From: Akkermansia muciniphila
GTDB taxonomy: Bacteria; Verrucomicrobiota; Verrucomicrobiia; Verrucomicrobiales; DEV007
Reading direction: 5' to 3'
DNA length: 64,000 nucleotides
NCBI GenBank assembly: GCA_945883495.1
Contig: CAMCXS010000019.1
Location: 1-64,000, forward strand
Below are positions 62,701-64,000 of this stretch, piece after piece; the first letter of the stretch is position 1; every line of letters starts with the position of its first letter. A program made the position numbers and the translations under genes. Below the pieces are notes generated by a model. That model saw only the letters and a program-made list of their open reading frames with translations. It was not told the DNA's origin and ran no database searches.

Positions 62701-63284
62701 TCCCCACGCTCTCCAGCTACAACGACATGCCGGAAATCCCGCACCCAGCCACCAGCCAGCCCGTGCGCTTCATCGGCCTCGGCATCACGCACCCGCTCGG
62801 CTACGGCACGCAGGAAGGCAACAGCGCCTACTACCTGCTCCGCCACCTCGAAGCGACGTACGAATGCGGCCGCGTCTTCGACCCCGCCGAGCCGCTGCCC
62901 AACAACGACGCCGACGAGCACGGCCTCCGCGCCGCCCGCGCCATCTGCCTCTCGCCCTTCCCCGAGGATGGCGGACGCGTGCTGTATTTCAGCGGCTTCG
63001 ACGCCGCCGCGCTCGTGGACTGGACCTACCACAACACCGCCTGGATTCACCGCGCCGTCCTGCCCGATGAGCAGCCCAAGATCCACATCAGCGGTTCCAA
63101 CTTCGACCTCACCACCGACACCGCCACCGGCTGGCAATACCAGCTCCAATACACGCCCGACTTTACCCAATGGTTCGATCTCGGCAGCCCACGCAACGGA
63201 AACAACACAACGCATTCGCAACTCGTCACGCCTGCGCCCGGCACGCAGCGGCAGTTTTACCGCTGGGAAATCAAGCGCCCGTAA
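59766..63284 (+). CDS. Sulfatase with long C-terminal beta-rich extension
   Basis: 1172 residues from the ATG at 59766 (the frame upstream is an extension through a CTCCA-rich spacer); an ATG at 59781 is possible. After a signal region, VIFILADDAGYADFGF has the metal-binding Asp pair, and APVCTPTRAGLLTGRYQ (Cys91) is the formylglycine motif C-x-P-x-R. GKWHLGEDLAVHHPNQRGFDEYFG and FTSDNGGPEDN complete the sulfatase core (to about residue 480). The remaining ~700 residues are unusual: a LamG-like part (about 490-650), then a large beta-rich region with propeller-like strands, ending in a YQLQYTPDFTQWFDLG module. It probably removes sulfate from polysaccharides outside the cell; anaerobic or aerobic maturation of Cys91 is needed. 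Confidence 0.85.
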   Translation: MFRVPMGHPFVPSCLQNSTAPLVVAFLAVLCVQTHATPNVIFILADDAGYADFGFQGGGINGDFADLTPNIDSIATGGVRFSQGYANAPVCTPTRAGLLTGRYQSRFGVETVYGTEPNVGMPTTEKTIANTLKASGYRTYALGKWHLGEDLAVHHPNQRGFDEYFGHLSGGRTYFHFTGASASSKLQRNGTFITETAGQPYLTDRFGSEAAAYIDSHATNHPGQPFFMYLAFNGVHTPLEADAVRLADPRIQDITVPERKTLAAMTIALDDAVGAVLAKLTQRGLMNDTLILFTSDNGGPEDNLSLNAPNWSHNGPLRGNKSELYEGGIRVPFAIHWPAGIAPALVGQTLPDQVITHDLLPTVLAAANVPLLAGQSTDGTSLLPRLSGASPSPLQRPLFWRQGGSTGGQSAVRIGDWKLRRQNATGEVELFNLATDLGETTNLAASNPAKAAELAAAHAEWEKGTVEPIWGGGAPTISNANLVRNPSSNTSGYELEKTGTGYSYMANEVSSPLSLAEDWELAWTMETLTKAGYSRNGSIVLGDRLQTTRFIRISFGFGSGAASITELQNNNATTATWPFIAADTVAEFRLQYDAATRTLTFRNGTNAISLALTATYDDDVLDRAGYGLQTSALTRFSSITRHVTPHAPATTPTWSRMKVARDYTPGTYDVNGNFMSGTEGMSLVAHKGRLFAGIGYWNDIFYGAGSPDPHPGAQVLVKDAWNAPWRQDAAFGQTFLRIENLASITLTTDKNGAPLNPPVTLLLAGSGEMPPPYGPSLRRPVVWVRNDDTNTWTPTYPGPAISGGRTTRLIVDHIDSVTDIHHVFVGFGGANNNFVRGGYNATTGLIDWESTSELTGSERMLSAGVCNGVLYACIGGNGVVGDNIGGVFYREDGPNPQWKFVYEWPLNGTKNPDIRGFTAVPHPKGFGYDVALVTLESFGSIYCIDPIGGDPRNGHSVTEEMSIQTFLGDEWRDGVKLDFPTLSSYNDMPEIPHPATSQPVRFIGLGITHPLGYGTQEGNSAYYLLRHLEATYECGRVFDPAEPLPNNDADEHGLRAARAICLSPFPEDGGRVLYFSGFDAAALVDWTYHNTAWIHRAVLPDEQPKIHISGSNFDLTTDTATGWQYQLQYTPDFTQWFDLGSPRNGNNTTHSQLVTPAPGTQRQFYRWEIKRP

Positions 63285-63296
63285 AGCCAGCACTCC

Positions 63297-64000
63297 ATGA
63301 CTCCAAAACTCCACCCCTCCATCACTCCGCTGCTCCTGCTGGGTTTCGTGTTCTTGGCGGCCATGCCCGCTCGCGCCCAGTTCGTCCCCGATGACATCCA
63401 GGTCGGCCAGACGGGGGTCTCGTATGGGGACCCGGAGTTTCATTCGGGGACGAGTCGCGTGGTGTTTCAAAACAGCTCCGCGAGTGTGCCCCGGGTGTGG
63501 ATTGGCGAAATCAATCCGGCAACGGGCGCGTTCGTTTCGGCGAACGGACAGGACTTGCTGGTGGACACGGCGATCGCCACGCTGGGGCCGACGGCCCAGA
63601 CGAACAACGGGCCGGAGTGGGGCGAGGACAGCGCGGGAGTGGCGGTGTTTTACTCGAAGCCGGATGGTCTGGGCATTCCGCAGATTTTCCGGGCCTCGAA
63701 CCTGACGGCGGGGAATGTGACGGTGACGCAACTGACGAGTGTGCCGGGGCCGTCGTGGGCGACGAATGCGACGGTGCGACAGGATGCGACGCTGGCGACG
63801 ACGAAGTTCTTCTATCGCTACGCTGCCGGGCCGGAGTCGCCTGGGCCGTCGCGCTGGGCGGATGAGGCGAATGCCACCGCGATCAACACGCTGACGAGTC
63901 TCAATACGGGGGCTTTTGCTCCGTCGTGGCTTCCAGGCACCGAGGACGTCGTTTACAGCCGGTTCACCAGTCCGACCACTGCCGACCTGTATCGCTACTC
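63297..64000 (+). CDS. Exported beta-rich protein, 5' part (partial)
   Basis: 234 codons are visible from the ATG at 63297, 12 bp after the sulfatase stop; the gene runs off the window. The signal peptide MTPKLHPSITPLLLLGFVF is encoded by the same CTCCA-rich repeat as the beta-lactamase-like gene's. The mature part (FVPDDIQVGQTGVSYGDPEF, EWGEDSAGVAVFYSKPDG) resembles repeats of TolB/WD40-type propellers: GVAVFYS-KPDGLGIPQIF is a clear blade. Likely an exported propeller co-transcribed with the sulfatase. No catalytic motif in the visible portion. Confidence 0.75.
   Translation, partial: MTPKLHPSITPLLLLGFVFLAAMPARAQFVPDDIQVGQTGVSYGDPEFHSGTSRVVFQNSSASVPRVWIGEINPATGAFVSANGQDLLVDTAIATLGPTAQTNNGPEWGEDSAGVAVFYSKPDGLGIPQIFRASNLTAGNVTVTQLTSVPGPSWATNATVRQDATLATTKFFYRYAAGPESPGPSRWADEANATAINTLTSLNTGAFAPSWLPGTEDVVYSRFTSPTTADLYRY

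Noticed and set aside
61662-63731. 689-aa ORF on the minus strand
   Set aside because: Antisense of the sulfatase C-terminus and following gene; long antisense frames are common at this GC content, and it has no recognisable domain.

Overview
The window looks like a chromosomal piece of a GC-rich bacterium of the Verrucomicrobia / PVC group. This rests on gene families rather than on any rRNA: two planctomycete-type cytochrome-c/DUF1549/DUF1553 proteins, a DUF1501 protein, a formylglycine sulfatase with a long C-terminal extension, BamB-like PQQ propellers, a Tat-exported Gfo/Idh/MocA oxidoreductase, an SHD1-thioredoxin protein and many EF-hand-bearing secreted proteins. No rRNA or tRNA gene was recognised. 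Coding density is high and most genes are transcribed in short same-strand runs.

Layout. 1-4065 (+): end of a PQQ propeller gene, Gfo/Idh/MocA oxidoreductase, membrane-anchored thioredoxin-like protein, MFS transporter. 4253-12086 (-): small glycine-zipper lipoprotein, a tight run of ilvD, creatininase, MFS and class V aminotransferase, then an extended adenylate-kinase-like protein and a helical hypothetical with a clear terminator. 12379-17583: two divergent genes only 36 bp apart, a 1330-aa nuclease-like/NTPase protein and a 391-aa AAA/DUF4143 ATPase; this pair resembles a conflict or defence module. 17584-18470 is a gene-free block of 8-bp, 41-bp and 6-bp repeats. 18471-20942 encodes a predicted pentameric ligand-gated ion channel subunit fused to an N-terminal periplasmic-binding-protein domain. 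20996-24484 (-): ATP-grasp enzyme, EamA transporter, DUF1624-type membrane acyltransferase. 24485-25129 holds a tandemly duplicated segment and a palindromic repeat element with an expanded 25-bp array; a third copy of the element lies at 43364.

25130-34773: PSCyt1/PSD1 protein, a probably catalytically dead phosphodiesterase-fold protein, a three-gene envelope cluster that includes a lysozyme-like protein, and an Lrp regulator with a class I/II aminotransferase. 34826-41000 (-): copper-protein/propeller pair, then lepA-lepB. 41104-43363 (+): gltX and aroE. 43760-47271 (-): large secreted protein and a PocR/AraC regulator. 47404-64000 (+): ECF sigma factor, likely anti-sigma factor and Spy-like protein, leading into large secreted multidomain proteins (EF-hand/redoxin/haem/copper monooxygenase; EF-hand/hydrolase/PSCyt1/PSD1), DUF1501 protein, class C beta-lactamase-like protein with EF-hands, PQQ propeller, sulfatase and a truncated secreted protein. 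A PIN toxin-antitoxin pair on the opposite strand splits the PSD1 and DUF1501 genes.

The most notable items are the binding-protein/ion-channel fusion, the divergent ATPase/nuclease pair and the repeat elements. All functional calls rest on reading motifs by eye; no database search was possible.
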